Assembly: GCF_021295395.1 (NCBI RefSeq)
Contig: NZ_JAIWOU010000001.1
Location: 2,620,501-2,684,500 of the forward strand
Direction of reading: 5' to 3'
Origin: Komagataeibacter sp. FNDCR2
Lineage (GTDB): Bacteria; Pseudomonadota; Alphaproteobacteria; Acetobacterales; Acetobacteraceae
Length of the DNA: 64,000 nucleotides
Positions 1-8,965 of the stretch are shown in pieces; positions within the stretch are counted from its first letter, which is position 1; every line of letters starts with the position of its first letter. Under the pieces are notes generated by a model. It worked only from the letters and a program-made list of their open reading frames with translations. It made no database searches and was not told the DNA's origin. The position numbers and the translations under genes were made by a program.

Positions 1-249
1 GCGTTCGAACTGCCGGTGGTGCTGACGCTGCTGGCGCGTGTGGGGCTGGTCACGTCCAGGGGGCTGGCGCGGGTGCGGCGTTACGCCTATGTGGGCGCGT
101 TTGTCGTCGCCGCCATCCTGACCCCGCCCGACGTGATTACCCAGACCGGGCTGGCCGTGCCGCTGATCGGGCTGTACGAGATTTCCATCCTTTGCGCCCG
201 CCTTGTCGAGCCGCGCAATCCGCCTGAAGAAACCGAGGAGACGACCTGA
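1..249 (+). CDS. tatC: Sec-independent translocase subunit TatC (3' part)
   Basis: C-terminal 82 residues of TatC, the multispanning inner-membrane receptor of the twin-arginine system, which exports folded proteins. The reading frame is open from base 1, so the gene begins before the window. The visible part carries the typical last two membrane segments, with the family-typical stretch AAILTPPDV between them and the conserved LYEISI of the final helix, then a short acidic tail. Its TGA stop overlaps the ATG of serS by one base (TGATG), so the two are translationally coupled. The order tatC-serS is common in alphaproteobacteria. At least one protein in this window (17538-18314, minus strand) has a plausible Tat signal and could be a client. 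Identity is confident; full length cannot be judged. Confidence 0.93.
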   Translation, partial: AFELPVVLTLLARVGLVTSRGLARVRRYAYVGAFVVAAILTPPDVITQTGLAVPLIGLYEISILCARLVEPRNPPEETEETT

Positions 250-1520
250 TGCATGACCTGCGCGCCCTCCGCGCCGATCCGGAGGGTTTTGACGCCGCCC
301 TGAAGCGACGCGGCGAGCCCGCCGTGGCCACCGCCCTGCTGCTGCTGGATCGTGAGCGCCGCGCCGCCGAGACGGCCCTGCAGGAACTTCAGGCCCGCCG
401 CAAGCAGATCTCGAAGGAAATCGGGGCGCTGCGCAGGACCGGCGCCGACAGTTCCGCTCTCGAGGCCGAGGTGGCGTGCGCCAAGGCGCGCATGGAGGCG
501 TTCCAGACCCAGGTGGACGACCTCGACAGTCGTATCCGCGGCACGCTGGAGCGCCTGCCCAACCGGCTGGACGCCAGCGTGCCGGACGGGGCGGACGAGA
601 GCGCCAACGTGGTGGTCCACCAGCATGGCGCGCTACGGGAATTCCCGTTCACGCCGCGCGAGCATTTCGAACTGGGCGAGGCGCTCGGCCTCATGGATTT
701 CGAGACCGCGTCCCGCCTGTCCGGCGCGCGCTTCGTGGTGCTGCGCGGGCAGCTTGCGCGCATGGAACGCGCGCTGGGCCAGTTCATGCTCGACCTGCAT
801 ACGGGTGAGAACGGTTACGTGGAAACCAACGTGCCCGTTCTGGTCAATAACGAGGCCATGTACGGCACCGACAAGCTGCCCAAATTCGCCGACCAGTCCT
901 TCCGCACCGAAGATGGCCGCTGGCTGATCCCCACGGCGGAAGTGCCGCTGACCGCCAGCATCGCGGGCCAGATCCTGCCCGCAGGCGAACTGCCCCGGCG
1001 CAATGTCGCCCTGTCCTCATGCTTCCGTAGCGAGGCAGGGGCCGCCGGGCGCGATACGCGCGGGATGCTGCGCCAGCACCAGTTCCAGAAGGTGGAGATG
1101 GTCAGCATCACCACGCCCGAGGAAAGTGACGCCGAACTCGAACGCATGACTCGCTGCGCCGAGATGGTGCTGGAGCGGCTGGGCGTTCCCTATCGCCGCA
1201 TGCAGCTCTGCGCGGGGGATACCGGCTTTGGCGCGGCCAGGACATTCGACCTGGAGGCCTGGCTGCCGGGGCAGAAGGCGTGGCGCGAAATCTCGTCATG
1301 TTCCACCACGCGCGACTTTCAGGCCCGGCGCATGAATGCCCGCTACCGCGCGGCGGATGGCAAGCCCGCCTTTGTCCATACCCTGAACGGCTCGGGGCTG
1401 GCGGTGGGGCGCACGCTGATCGCGGTGATGGAAAACTACCAGAACGAAGATGGCAGCATTACCGTGCCCGACGTGCTGCGGCCCTATATGGGGGGCGTGG
1501 AGGTTATCCGCGCGGGCTGA
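249..1520 (+). CDS. serS: Serine--tRNA ligase
   Basis: Class II aminoacyl-tRNA synthetase that charges tRNA-Ser (and tRNA-Sec where present) with serine in the cytoplasm. The 423-residue length is normal. The N-terminal ~100 residues form the charged helical arm that grips the long variable arm of the tRNA. Motif 2 lies in the [16 protein letters not shown] stretch and motif 3 in [18 protein letters not shown], where the arginine binds ATP. The ATG at 249 overlaps the tatC stop. The gene is followed by an AT-rich double-hairpin repeat, and the next gene runs towards it from the other strand, so serS is the last gene of its operon here. Confidence 0.97.
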   Translation: MHDLRALRADPEGFDAALKRRGEPAVATALLLLDRERRAAETALQELQARRKQISKEIGALRRTGADSSALEAEVACAKARMEAFQTQVDDLDSRIRGTLERLPNRLDASVPDGADESANVVVHQHGALREFPFTPREHFELGEALGLMDFETASRLSGARFVVLRGQLARMERALGQFMLDLHTGENGYVETNVPVLVNNEAMYGTDKLPKFADQSFRTEDGRWLIPTAEVPLTASIAGQILPAGELPRRNVALSSCFRSEAGAAGRDTRGMLRQHQFQKVEMVSITTPEESDAELERMTRCAEMVLERLGVPYRRMQLCAGDTGFGAARTFDLEAWLPGQKAWREISSCSTTRDFQARRMNARYRAADGKPAFVHTLNGSGLAVGRTLIAVMENYQNEDGSITVPDVLRPYMGGVEVIRAG

Positions 1521-1530
1521 GCCTCAGTAA

Positions 1531-1652
1531 ATCATAAGAAAGTTTTTGGTGAAGCTTTTTTCAAAAAGCTTCGGGAAACGCCGCCTTTTTGAAAAAAAAA
1601 GACGGCGCCCGAAAATTTTTGTTTTTCTTATCAACAGGTTATTTTCAAACAG
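1531..1652 (+). repeat. AT-rich double-hairpin element, copy A
   Basis: An AT-rich block in otherwise GC-rich DNA, between the convergent genes serS and the Suv3-like helicase. It holds two adjacent hairpins. The first (1551-1572) is perfect: gaagcttttt pairs with aaaaagcttc. The second (about 1579-1607) is imperfect and built on cgccgcc-T-run/A-run-gacggcg. The outer edges are themselves an imperfect inverted repeat (ataagaaag...; ...tttttcttat). A second copy in reverse orientation lies at 11997-12118 and a partial copy at 18797-18846. The T-runs after the stems would let it act as a terminator in both directions. It could also be a non-autonomous MITE/REP-like element. Confidence 0.8.
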
Positions 1653-1668
1653 CTTCCAGCCCCAGAAA

Positions 1669-4116
1669 CTAGCGCCGCCTGCGCGCGGGGCGCCTGCCCT
1701 GCGGCGGGGCGTCGCGGTTGCGACGGCCCAGCGGATTGGCCCGGGCATCCGGGCTGAAAGGGGAGGTACGCGGCGCGCGGGCGCGGATGCTCTGCTGGCG
1801 CAGCACATCCTCGATCCAGTCATTCAGGCGCGCGGTCGTGGCTTCGGCGTCCTCACGGTTCACGTAAGCCTCGGGGAAGCGCAGCGCCAGCCACCGCCAT
1901 GCCACCAGCCGCTTGTGCCGCTTTTCCGCCCGCTCCAGTTCCGTGCGCTCGGCGCGTTCCGGCGCGGGCAGGCGGCCCGTTCCGGGCGGTGGCACGGCAT
2001 TGCCCGCCGCATGGTCGGCCGCCCAGTGCACAAGGCGCTCGATGCCGTTGTCGCGGTCATCCACCGGGCACATGGCATAGACCCAGCGTTGCGCCAGCGT
2101 CAGGTCCGCCACCCCTTCCAGCGCCGTGGCGATGGCGAAGGCCTGTTCCATGTTGGCCAGGCGGTAATTCGGGTCATCGCGCCGCAGCACCGCGCGGCGG
2201 ATGCGCACCAGCACGCCGAACAGGCTGTCGGATCCGATCTCGGCGGCCACGGCCTGCACGATGTCGGCATCGGGCTGGACCTGCGGGCGCATATCCTCGA
2301 TCGGCTGCGGGGGGGCGGCCAGCATGGCGTGGATGAAGGACGGGCTGCCCACACCCTCCAGCACGGCGACGACACCCTGTTCATGCTTGCCGTAGCGCCC
2401 GGCGCGGCCACCGATCTGCTTGACTTCCTGCGGGTTCAGGTCGCGTGTCTGGGTGCCGTCATATTTGCGCAGCGCCGCGAAGATGACGCGCCGTATGGTC
2501 AGGTTCAGCCCCATGCCGATGGCGTCGGTCGCGATCAGGATATCCGCGTCGCCACTGTTGAAACGCTGGGCTTCCGCGCGGCGGACCTCGGGGCTGAGCG
2601 CACCGTACACCACGGCCACGCGCTTGCCATGCGCCAGGAGCATGGCGCGCAGGTCCAGCACCTCGCGCCGTGAAAAGGCGATCAGCGCATCGTGCTTTTG
2701 CAGTTCATGCACGCTTACGGCGCGTTCGGCGGCGACCAGCGGGCTTTTGCGTTCAAGCCGGATTTCATCGACCGGGTCGCCGCACAGTTCCGCAATGCGC
2801 CGCACCATGGGAATGCAGTCCGGCGCGCCCAGCACGAACAGGTGGCGCGCGGGCGCGCCCATGATCGCCGCCGTCCAGGCCGCGCCCCGGTCGGGGTCGG
2901 TCAGCATCTGGGCTTCGTCGATGATGGCGACATCCACGGGGTTGTGCAGCGGGCACATCTCCACCGTCGCGGCCAGGTGGCGGCTGCCGGGCACATCGAT
3001 GCGTTCTTCCCCCGTAGCGAGCGAGGTCGGCACGCCGCGCGCCATCAGCGACTCGCGGAACTCATGGGCCAGCAGGCGCAGCGGGGCCAGCGCCAGCCCG
3101 CTTTCGGCCGCCGCCAGCGCATCGAGCGCGGTATGGGACTTGCCGCTGTTGGTCGGCCCCGTGACCAGCGTTATGCGGCGTTTGAGCGCGCGCGCGGTGC
3201 GAAAATGCGCGGCGTAGCGGTCAAGTGCCGCGACCTGCGCGATCACGGCATTGCCCACGCGCCGGTTGCCCAGGTCGGGGGCCAGCGGCGTGCGGGCCGG
3301 GCCTTCGGCGCTGTCGCGACGCCACTGGGGCAGGTTCTGGCGCAGGGCCATGAGCTCGGCGGGATCGAACTCCCAGCGTTCCTGGCCGCCGGGCTGGGGC
3401 ACGCGGCGGGCGACGGGCAGGCGGTTTTCGGCAATCCAGCGCAGCGCCTCGCGCTGGGAACAGCGCAGCAGGCCGGGCACGTCGGTAAAGGGGACAAGGC
3501 TCTTTTCCCACGCGCGCAGGCGCTGGACTTCCTCGCGCCGGCGGGTGCGGGCCGTGTCCTCTATCTGCGCGTCGCGGTCCCTGCGGCTGCTTTCCTCCCG
3601 TTCCAGTTCAGTGGCGAACACATCGGCGTCGGGCAGGGCGAAGGCGTCCGCCACGGCAAGGGCGAGCGTGCGCAGCTCGGCAGGCGACAGCACGCGCCCG
3701 GTTCCGTCGAACAGGTCGGCGCGCAGGTTGTCCACCGCCGCGCGCGGCGTCTCGCCCTGGGCGCGCAGCCTGTGTTCCAGCACGGGGGCCAGGGCCGCGA
3801 GCAGGCAGGCGTCATCGGGTTCGGGGTCCTGTACCGCCGTGGCCGCGGCCTCCGCATCGGCGCGGGTCACCCATACCTTGCCCGCGCGGCGGGTCAGGTC
3901 CATGAGACGCGACCCCCACGGCTTGCGCCGGACGGTACACAGCGCGGCGCGGAAGGCGGCGTCCCCTATCCGCTCCGCGCCGGGTTGCAGCATGCGCGCG
4001 ATCACGCGCTCCAGCTTCGGGCGTTCGCGGTTTTCAACATGCAGCCCGCTGGATGCGATCGCGGCGTCCAGCGCCAGCAGGGCCGGGGCGGCCCGGTCGG
4101 GGAATTCTGAGGTCAT
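1669..4116 (-). CDS. Suv3-like superfamily 2 RNA helicase
   Basis: Protein of 815 residues with a helicase core related to the mitochondrial degradosome helicase Suv3, a family also found in alphaproteobacteria. Walker A is GPTNSGKS at about residues 320-327; the DEAQ-type Walker B is at about 400-403 (IIDEAQ). The C-terminal RecA lobe shows ATDAIGMGLN and QIGGRAGRYG (motif VI). About 300 residues precede the core and resemble no domain I can name; a Suv3-type C-terminal helical region follows, ending in a strongly basic Arg-rich tail that could bind RNA. Likely an ATP-dependent RNA (or RNA/DNA hybrid) helicase in RNA turnover; the precise substrate is inferred from the family. ATG at 4116 is the first good start. 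It is a single gene convergent with serS. Confidence 0.88.
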   Translation of the reverse strand: MTSEFPDRAAPALLALDAAIASSGLHVENRERPKLERVIARMLQPGAERIGDAAFRAALCTVRRKPWGSRLMDLTRRAGKVWVTRADAEAAATAVQDPEPDDACLLAALAPVLEHRLRAQGETPRAAVDNLRADLFDGTGRVLSPAELRTLALAVADAFALPDADVFATELEREESSRRDRDAQIEDTARTRRREEVQRLRAWEKSLVPFTDVPGLLRCSQREALRWIAENRLPVARRVPQPGGQERWEFDPAELMALRQNLPQWRRDSAEGPARTPLAPDLGNRRVGNAVIAQVAALDRYAAHFRTARALKRRITLVTGPTNSGKSHTALDALAAAESGLALAPLRLLAHEFRESLMARGVPTSLATGEERIDVPGSRHLAATVEMCPLHNPVDVAIIDEAQMLTDPDRGAAWTAAIMGAPARHLFVLGAPDCIPMVRRIAELCGDPVDEIRLERKSPLVAAERAVSVHELQKHDALIAFSRREVLDLRAMLLAHGKRVAVVYGALSPEVRRAEAQRFNSGDADILIATDAIGMGLNLTIRRVIFAALRKYDGTQTRDLNPQEVKQIGGRAGRYGKHEQGVVAVLEGVGSPSFIHAMLAAPPQPIEDMRPQVQPDADIVQAVAAEIGSDSLFGVLVRIRRAVLRRDDPNYRLANMEQAFAIATALEGVADLTLAQRWVYAMCPVDDRDNGIERLVHWAADHAAGNAVPPPGTGRLPAPERAERTELERAEKRHKRLVAWRWLALRFPEAYVNREDAEATTARLNDWIEDVLRQQSIRARAPRTSPFSPDARANPLGRRNRDAPPQGRRPARRRR

Positions 4117-4409
4117 CTAGCCTATGTGCGTCATCTGCGCGGCGGGGACAATGGACTCAGTACTTGCATCAATACCGGAAATCATTGAATAGAAACCCGC
4201 ATCGTACACGTGTGACGTGACATGAGCGCCCCGGCATGGGCATTGTGCGGTGAATTCAGCTTCCCGTGGCGCGTGATATATTTGTTTGTGCTGGAATTCC
4301 ACGCCGTGGATGGCCTAGACATTCCCGCCTCAGCCACGCAGTGGCGGCGGCCGCATGTTTCAGGACATCCTGTGCCTGCGTTCTGTCCAGCCGGGAGAGT
4401 GATAACCTG

Positions 4410-5288
4410 ATGTCCGATACGTTGATTATGCCAACTTCCGAAACCATGCTCACGGGACTCGCACCCGTGGAAGGGCAGGAAGGCGTGTTCCACCTCGCCG
4501 CGCCGAGCAAGGAATACGGTCACCTGAACGCGGAAACCGTCCTGTCGGTTCACCACTGGACGGACCGGCTGTTCAGCTTCACCACCACCCGCGACCCCGC
4601 GCTGCGCTTCGAGAACGGCCAGTTCACGATGATCGGCATCGAGGTCGAGGGCAAGCCGCTGCTGCGCGCCTACAGCATCGCCAGCGCCAATTACGAGGAC
4701 CATCTCGAATTCCTGTCCATCGCGGTGCCTGACGGCCCGCTGACCTCGCGCCTGCGCCATGTGAAGGTGGGGGACAAGGTGCTGATCGGCCGCAAGCCGG
4801 TGGGCACCCTGCTGCTTGATAACCTGCGTCCGGGCCGCAACCTGTATTTCCTGTCCACCGGCACGGGGCTCGCGCCCTTCATGAGCCTGATCAAGGACCC
4901 GGAATGCTATGACCGGTACGAGCATGTGATCCTGAGCCACACGGTCCGTATTTCGGGTGAGCTGGCCTATTCCAACCACATCCGCCATGAACTGCCCGAG
5001 CATGAATTCCTGGGTGAGGACGTGGCGGGCAAGCTGCTGTACTACCCCGCCGTCACGCGCGAGGAATTCGCCGTGACCGACCGTATCACCAAGCTGATCG
5101 AGACGGGCAAGATCTTTACGGACCTGAACATCCCCGCCCTCGACCCCGAGCATGACCGTGTCATGATCTGCGGTTCGCCGGAGATGCTGGCCGATACGGA
5201 AAAGATGTTGCAGGACCGCGGGTTCGATGAAGGCAACAACTCCCACCCCGGCGCCTATGTGGTGGAAAAGGCGTTCGCCGAACGCTGA
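4410..5288 (+). CDS. fpr: Ferredoxin--NADP+ reductase
   Basis: FAD enzyme exchanging electrons between NADPH and ferredoxin or flavodoxin in the cytoplasm. Visible motifs: RAYS (about residues 86-89) for FAD binding, GTGLAPF (about 151-157) for the NADP domain, a CGSPEM motif, and the family-typical C-terminal YVVEKAF. The frame stays open upstream to 4266, but those codons encode an unrelated-looking sequence. ATG 4410 has a GGGAGA ribosome site 12 bases upstream and gives 292 residues, somewhat longer than typical bacterial Fpr (about 258) because of an N-terminal extension. The adjacent downstream gene is glutathione reductase, so the pair may serve redox balance. It could also feed electrons to the Rieske oxygenase at 36267-37388, which has no reductase beside it; that is inference. 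Confidence 0.94.
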   Translation: MSDTLIMPTSETMLTGLAPVEGQEGVFHLAAPSKEYGHLNAETVLSVHHWTDRLFSFTTTRDPALRFENGQFTMIGIEVEGKPLLRAYSIASANYEDHLEFLSIAVPDGPLTSRLRHVKVGDKVLIGRKPVGTLLLDNLRPGRNLYFLSTGTGLAPFMSLIKDPECYDRYEHVILSHTVRISGELAYSNHIRHELPEHEFLGEDVAGKLLYYPAVTREEFAVTDRITKLIETGKIFTDLNIPALDPEHDRVMICGSPEMLADTEKMLQDRGFDEGNNSHPGAYVVEKAFAER

Positions 5289-5420
5289 TTGACCCGTGTC
5301 CCGGCCCCTGACTGGCGGCCGGGACCTATTTCACCGGGGCCGCATCCATGCGTTGCAGTCCCTTGCCGGAATGGCGTGTGCTGGCTCGTCTTTCCGGCCG
5401 AGACAGGATGCGCAACTGGC

Positions 5421-6821
5421 ATGAGTTATGATTTTGATCTGTTCGTCATCGGCGCGGGTTCCGGCGGGGTGCGGTGCGCGCGCATCGCGGCGGGCCATGG
5501 CGCCCGCGTGGCGGTGGCGGAAAGCCGCCACTGGGGCGGCACCTGCGTCAATCTGGGCTGCGTGCCCAAGAAGCTCATGGTCCAGGCCAGCGATTATGGC
5601 GACTGGGTGGATGACAGCCACGGCTTCGGCTGGAGCACCCGGCGCGGGCACAATGACTGGGCGGAACTGATCGCCGCCAAGGACCACGAGATCGCCCGCC
5701 TCAACGGCATCTACATCTCCATGCTGGAAAAGGCGGATGTGGCCCTGTTCACCGGCCATGCCACCATCGAGGACGCGCATACCCTGCGTATCGACCCATC
5801 CCCCCTGGCGCCCGACGCGGCCCCCCGGCGGGTGACGGCGCAGCGGATCGTCATTGCCGTCGGCTCCACGCCCACCATGCCCGCCATACCTGGTATCGGG
5901 CATGCCATCTCATCCGATCAGGCGTTCCACCTCAAGGCGCGGCCCGCGCGGGTGTGCATGGTGGGGGGCGGTTATATCGGCGTGGAATTCGCCGGGATTT
6001 TCCGTGGCCTCGGCTCCGAGGTGGATCTGGTCTACCGGCAGAACCTGCCGCTGCGCGGTTTCGATTCCGACCTGCGCCACGCCCTGCACGACGCCATCGA
6101 CCTGCGCGGCATCCGCCAGCACGCCGGTGTCTCCCCCACCGCCATCGACCGGCTGGAGGATGACACCTTCGCCGTGACGCTGGACAACGGCACGCGCATC
6201 GTGACCGACTGCGTGTTCTTCGCGACGGGCCGCCACCCGAAGGTGACCGGCCTGGGGCTGATCGAGGCGGGTATCGCCACGCAGGAAAACGGGCGCATCA
6301 TCGTCGATGCCAACAGCGAGACATCGGTGCCCGGCATCTACGCCATCGGCGATGCGACCAACCGGCTGAACCTGACCCCCGTCGCCATTGCGGAGGGGCA
6401 TATCCTGGCCGACCGGCTTTTCGGGACCACGCCGCCCCGGCAGTGGTCCTTTGACACCACGCCCAAGGCGGTGTTCTTCACCCCCACGCTGGCCAGTGTC
6501 GGCCAGACGGAGGCGGAAGCCGCGCAGCATGGCGATGTGGATGTGTATGTCAGCCGCTTCCGCCCCATGCGCAATACACTGAGCGGGCGCGAACAGCGGA
6601 CCTACATGAAACTGGTGGTCGATCAGGCCAGCCAGATCGTGCGCGGCGCCCACATGCTGGGCGATGACGCGCCGGAAATCATGCAGGGACTGGCCATTGC
6701 GGTGACGGGCGAACTGACGAAGGCCGACTGGGACCGCACCATTGGCATCCATCCCACCGCGGCGGAGGAATTCGTGACCATGCGCACCCGCACCCGGGTA
6801 ACGCCGCGCAGCGCGGGCTGA
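5421..6821 (+). CDS. gor: Glutathione-disulfide reductase
   Basis: Homodimeric flavoprotein that reduces oxidised glutathione with NADPH. The 466 residues begin with the FAD motif GAGSGG (residues 11-16). The redox-active disulfide is in GGTCVNLGCVPKK (Cys42 and Cys47). The NADPH domain has GGGYIGVEFAG, and the C-terminal HPTAAEE supplies the catalytic His-Glu pair. The frame is open back to 5289, but those extra 44 residues do not fit the family; ATG 5421 puts the FAD motif at its usual distance. It follows fpr by 132 bases on the same strand and ends in a clear terminator. Distinguished from lipoamide dehydrogenase by its disulfide motif and NADPH-type arginines (YRQNLPLRGFD). Confidence 0.95.
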   Translation: MSYDFDLFVIGAGSGGVRCARIAAGHGARVAVAESRHWGGTCVNLGCVPKKLMVQASDYGDWVDDSHGFGWSTRRGHNDWAELIAAKDHEIARLNGIYISMLEKADVALFTGHATIEDAHTLRIDPSPLAPDAAPRRVTAQRIVIAVGSTPTMPAIPGIGHAISSDQAFHLKARPARVCMVGGGYIGVEFAGIFRGLGSEVDLVYRQNLPLRGFDSDLRHALHDAIDLRGIRQHAGVSPTAIDRLEDDTFAVTLDNGTRIVTDCVFFATGRHPKVTGLGLIEAGIATQENGRIIVDANSETSVPGIYAIGDATNRLNLTPVAIAEGHILADRLFGTTPPRQWSFDTTPKAVFFTPTLASVGQTEAEAAQHGDVDVYVSRFRPMRNTLSGREQRTYMKLVVDQASQIVRGAHMLGDDAPEIMQGLAIAVTGELTKADWDRTIGIHPTAAEEFVTMRTRTRVTPRSAG

Positions 6822-6843
6822 AACGCCAGGGACGCCACGGCTG

Positions 6844-6883
6844 AAAAACCGTTGCCAGCTTCATGCCGGCAGCGGTTTTTTTT
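6844..6883. terminator. Bidirectional terminator between gor and a secreted-protein gene
   Basis: Stem aaaaaccgttgcc (6844-6856) pairs with ggcagcggttttt (6868-6880), with one G-T pair, followed by a run of eight T and preceded by A residues. It can end transcription from both convergent genes; the minus-strand stop codon is only a few bases away. Confidence 0.85.
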
Positions 6884-6886
6884 CAT

Positions 6887-7228
6887 TCAGCGCGGGGCGA
6901 CCCAGCCATTGCCGGTGGAATCGCCAAGCTGGCCGTCACCGTTGATGCCGCTGCTCTGGTAGGCGCTGCCGAAGCGTGACAGGTCCGTGCCTGTAACGGA
7001 ATCACGATGCACATGTTCCAGATGGTCGGGGTCCGGCCCATGGTTCAGTTCCATGGACGGCGCTTCCTCATAACCGGGGGGAAGGTGGCCGCGCTGACCA
7101 TGGACGGTCATCCTGTCCTCGCTCTGGCTGTTGTCGTCCGTATCCGCCGGCGCGGCCCATGCGGTCACGCTGAACAGGCACAGCCCTGCTGACAGGGCGG
7201 TTAAGAGTTTCCCACGTGACGTGGCCAT
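6887..7228 (-). CDS. Small secreted protein, function unknown
   Basis: 113-residue protein starting MATSRGKLLTAL with a clear Sec signal peptide (basic start, hydrophobic core, cleavage probably after AWA near residue 24). The mature part is small, hydrophilic, rich in Asp, Gly, Ser and His, and has no Cys pair or membrane segment. It ends GNGWVAPR. I recognise no family. The frame continues upstream to 7435 but the signal peptide fixes the start at 7228. It is divergent from the DAHP synthase gene and convergent with gor. Probably an extracytoplasmic protein of narrow (Acetobacteraceae) distribution; role unknown. Confidence 0.7.
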   Translation of the reverse strand: MATSRGKLLTALSAGLCLFSVTAWAAPADTDDNSQSEDRMTVHGQRGHLPPGYEEAPSMELNHGPDPDHLEHVHRDSVTGTDLSRFGSAYQSSGINGDGQLGDSTGNGWVAPR

Positions 7229-7533
7229 GATCCGTAATCCTTTTACCTGTAGGGTGCAGCATGCCAATCCCGCTTCCCGCGGGGAAGTCCCGGCGTGGCA
7301 GGCCAACCCTGTTTCTTTTACATAATGGGGACTGAAGGCGGGAATGCGACCATAAACCGTATGGATGCGGGCCGTCTGTGGCCACAATGCAACATCTGCC
7401 GCCCACGGGCGGCGGCCAATAGTGCGTGGCGCCAAGAACAGGCTTTGCCATACCGCGCTTTTTTCGACATAAAGGCTCCCCTTCCGCCACAGGCGGGGAT
7501 TGTTTTGTATCCAGAGGAATTAGGATCCGACCC
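7229..7533. promoter_or_regulatory. Divergent intergenic region (secreted protein / DAHP synthase)
   Basis: 305 bases between two divergent starts, so it must hold promoters for both. I see no confident -35/-10 pair or operator. A short GC stem (about 7483-7497, ccgcc/ggcgg) followed by TTGTTTTG lies just before the DAHP synthase start and might be a leader structure, but there is no obvious Phe/Trp/Tyr-rich leader peptide to support attenuation. Confidence 0.4.
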
Positions 7534-8937
7534 ATGAGTGCGACGCACAGCCCCAACAGTTCTTCCCGGCAGGCCTGGACGCCGGAGAGCTGGCGGTCGT
7601 TTCCGGCGCGGCAGATGCCGCGATACCCCGATGGGACAGCCCTTGAGGCCGTGGAATCCCGCCTGCGCCGCTACCCGCCGCTGGTCTTCGCCGGGGAGGC
7701 ACGGCGCCTGCGCGCGCATCTGGCCAAGGCGGCCCGGGGGCAGGCCTTCGTGCTGCAGGGCGGCGCGTGCGCCGAAAGCTTCAGTGAATTCACCGCCGAC
7801 ATCGTGCGCGACACCTTCCGTGTGCTGTTGCAGATGGCGGTGGTCCTGACCTTCGGGGCGAAGGTTCCGGTCATCAAGATCGGGCGCATGGCGGGGCAGT
7901 ACGCCAAGCCGCGTTCCGCCGATACCGAAACGAAGGACGGCGTGACCCTGCCGTCCTACCGTGGCGACATCATCAACGGCTCCGACTTTACCGAAGCCGC
8001 GCGCGTGCCCGATCCCGTACGGATGGAGACGGGGTATTTCCAGTCCGTCGGTACCATGAACCTGCTGCGCGCGTTCGCGGGGGGCGGTTACGCCAACCTG
8101 CACGAGGTGCATCGCTGGAATCTCGGCTTCGTGGAGCGTTCGCCACTGGCGCAGCGCTATGGCCAGCTTGCCGAACGCATTGGCGAGACGCTGGATTTCA
8201 TGGCAGCGTGCGGGCTGACCGCCGCCACCACGCCGCAGATTGACGAGACCGAGTTCTATACCTCGCACGAGGCCCTGCTGCTGCCCTACGAACAGGCGCT
8301 GACCCGCATCGATTCGACATCGGGCGAATGGTATGACTGTTCGGCCCATTTCGTCTGGATCGGCGACCGCACCCGCCAGCCCGACGGCGCGCATGTCGAA
8401 TTCCTGCGTGGCGTGCGCAATCCCATCGGCATCAAGGTCGGCCCCACCACCACCATCAAGGATCTCGAGCAGCTTCTCGACATCCTCAACCCCGAGGACG
8501 AAGCCGGTCGCATCTCCCTCATCTCGCGCATGGGGGCGGGCAAGGTGCGCGACCACCTGCCGCCGCTGCTCGAGAAAGTGATGGCCACGGGGCGCACGGT
8601 CACATGGCTATGTGACCCGATGCACGGTAACACGAGTTCCACCAGCACGGGCGTCAAGACCCGTTCGTTCGATGCCATCCTGTCCGAAATCCACGGGTTC
8701 TTCGATGTGTTCGAAGCCGCGGACGCCAGCCCCGGCGGCGTGCATTTCGAAATGACCGGCCAGAACGTGACGGAATGCATCGGCGGCGCGCATCGCCTGA
8801 CGGAAGATGACCTGGGTGAGCGCTACGAAACCTTCTGCGACCCGCGCCTGAACGCGGAACAGTCGCTTGAAATGGCGTTTCGCCTGGCCGAAGAACTGAA
8901 GACGCGGGTGCGTCATATAGGGGGCGGAGCGCGCTAG
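7534..8937 (+). CDS. 3-deoxy-7-phosphoheptulonate synthase, class II
   Basis: First enzyme of the shikimate pathway, condensing phosphoenolpyruvate and erythrose 4-phosphate. The 467 residues match the class II (plant/AroH-like, about 450 residues) family, not the AroF/G/H class I enzymes: [12 protein letters not shown] near residue 73, [13 protein letters not shown], the GDIINGSDF block, and the late metal/substrate motif CDPMHGNT. A longer frame starts at 7426, but the family alignment begins near WTPESWR, a short distance after ATG 7534, which I chose. The later-acting aroK and aroB activities sit together at 29372-31105. The nicotinate phosphoribosyltransferase gene begins 28 bases downstream. 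Confidence 0.95.
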   Translation: MSATHSPNSSSRQAWTPESWRSFPARQMPRYPDGTALEAVESRLRRYPPLVFAGEARRLRAHLAKAARGQAFVLQGGACAESFSEFTADIVRDTFRVLLQMAVVLTFGAKVPVIKIGRMAGQYAKPRSADTETKDGVTLPSYRGDIINGSDFTEAARVPDPVRMETGYFQSVGTMNLLRAFAGGGYANLHEVHRWNLGFVERSPLAQRYGQLAERIGETLDFMAACGLTAATTPQIDETEFYTSHEALLLPYEQALTRIDSTSGEWYDCSAHFVWIGDRTRQPDGAHVEFLRGVRNPIGIKVGPTTTIKDLEQLLDILNPEDEAGRISLISRMGAGKVRDHLPPLLEKVMATGRTVTWLCDPMHGNTSSTSTGVKTRSFDAILSEIHGFFDVFEAADASPGGVHFEMTGQNVTECIGGAHRLTEDDLGERYETFCDPRLNAEQSLEMAFRLAEELKTRVRHIGGGAR

Positions 8938-8965
8938 TTCCGCCATTGGGGGAACTGGAGGCGAC

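Noticed and set aside
2692-4110. Long open frame of about 470 codons on the plus strand
   Set aside because: It lies entirely opposite the Suv3-like helicase, is rich in Arg/Gly/His, and has no recognisable motif; such frames are common opposite GC-rich genes.
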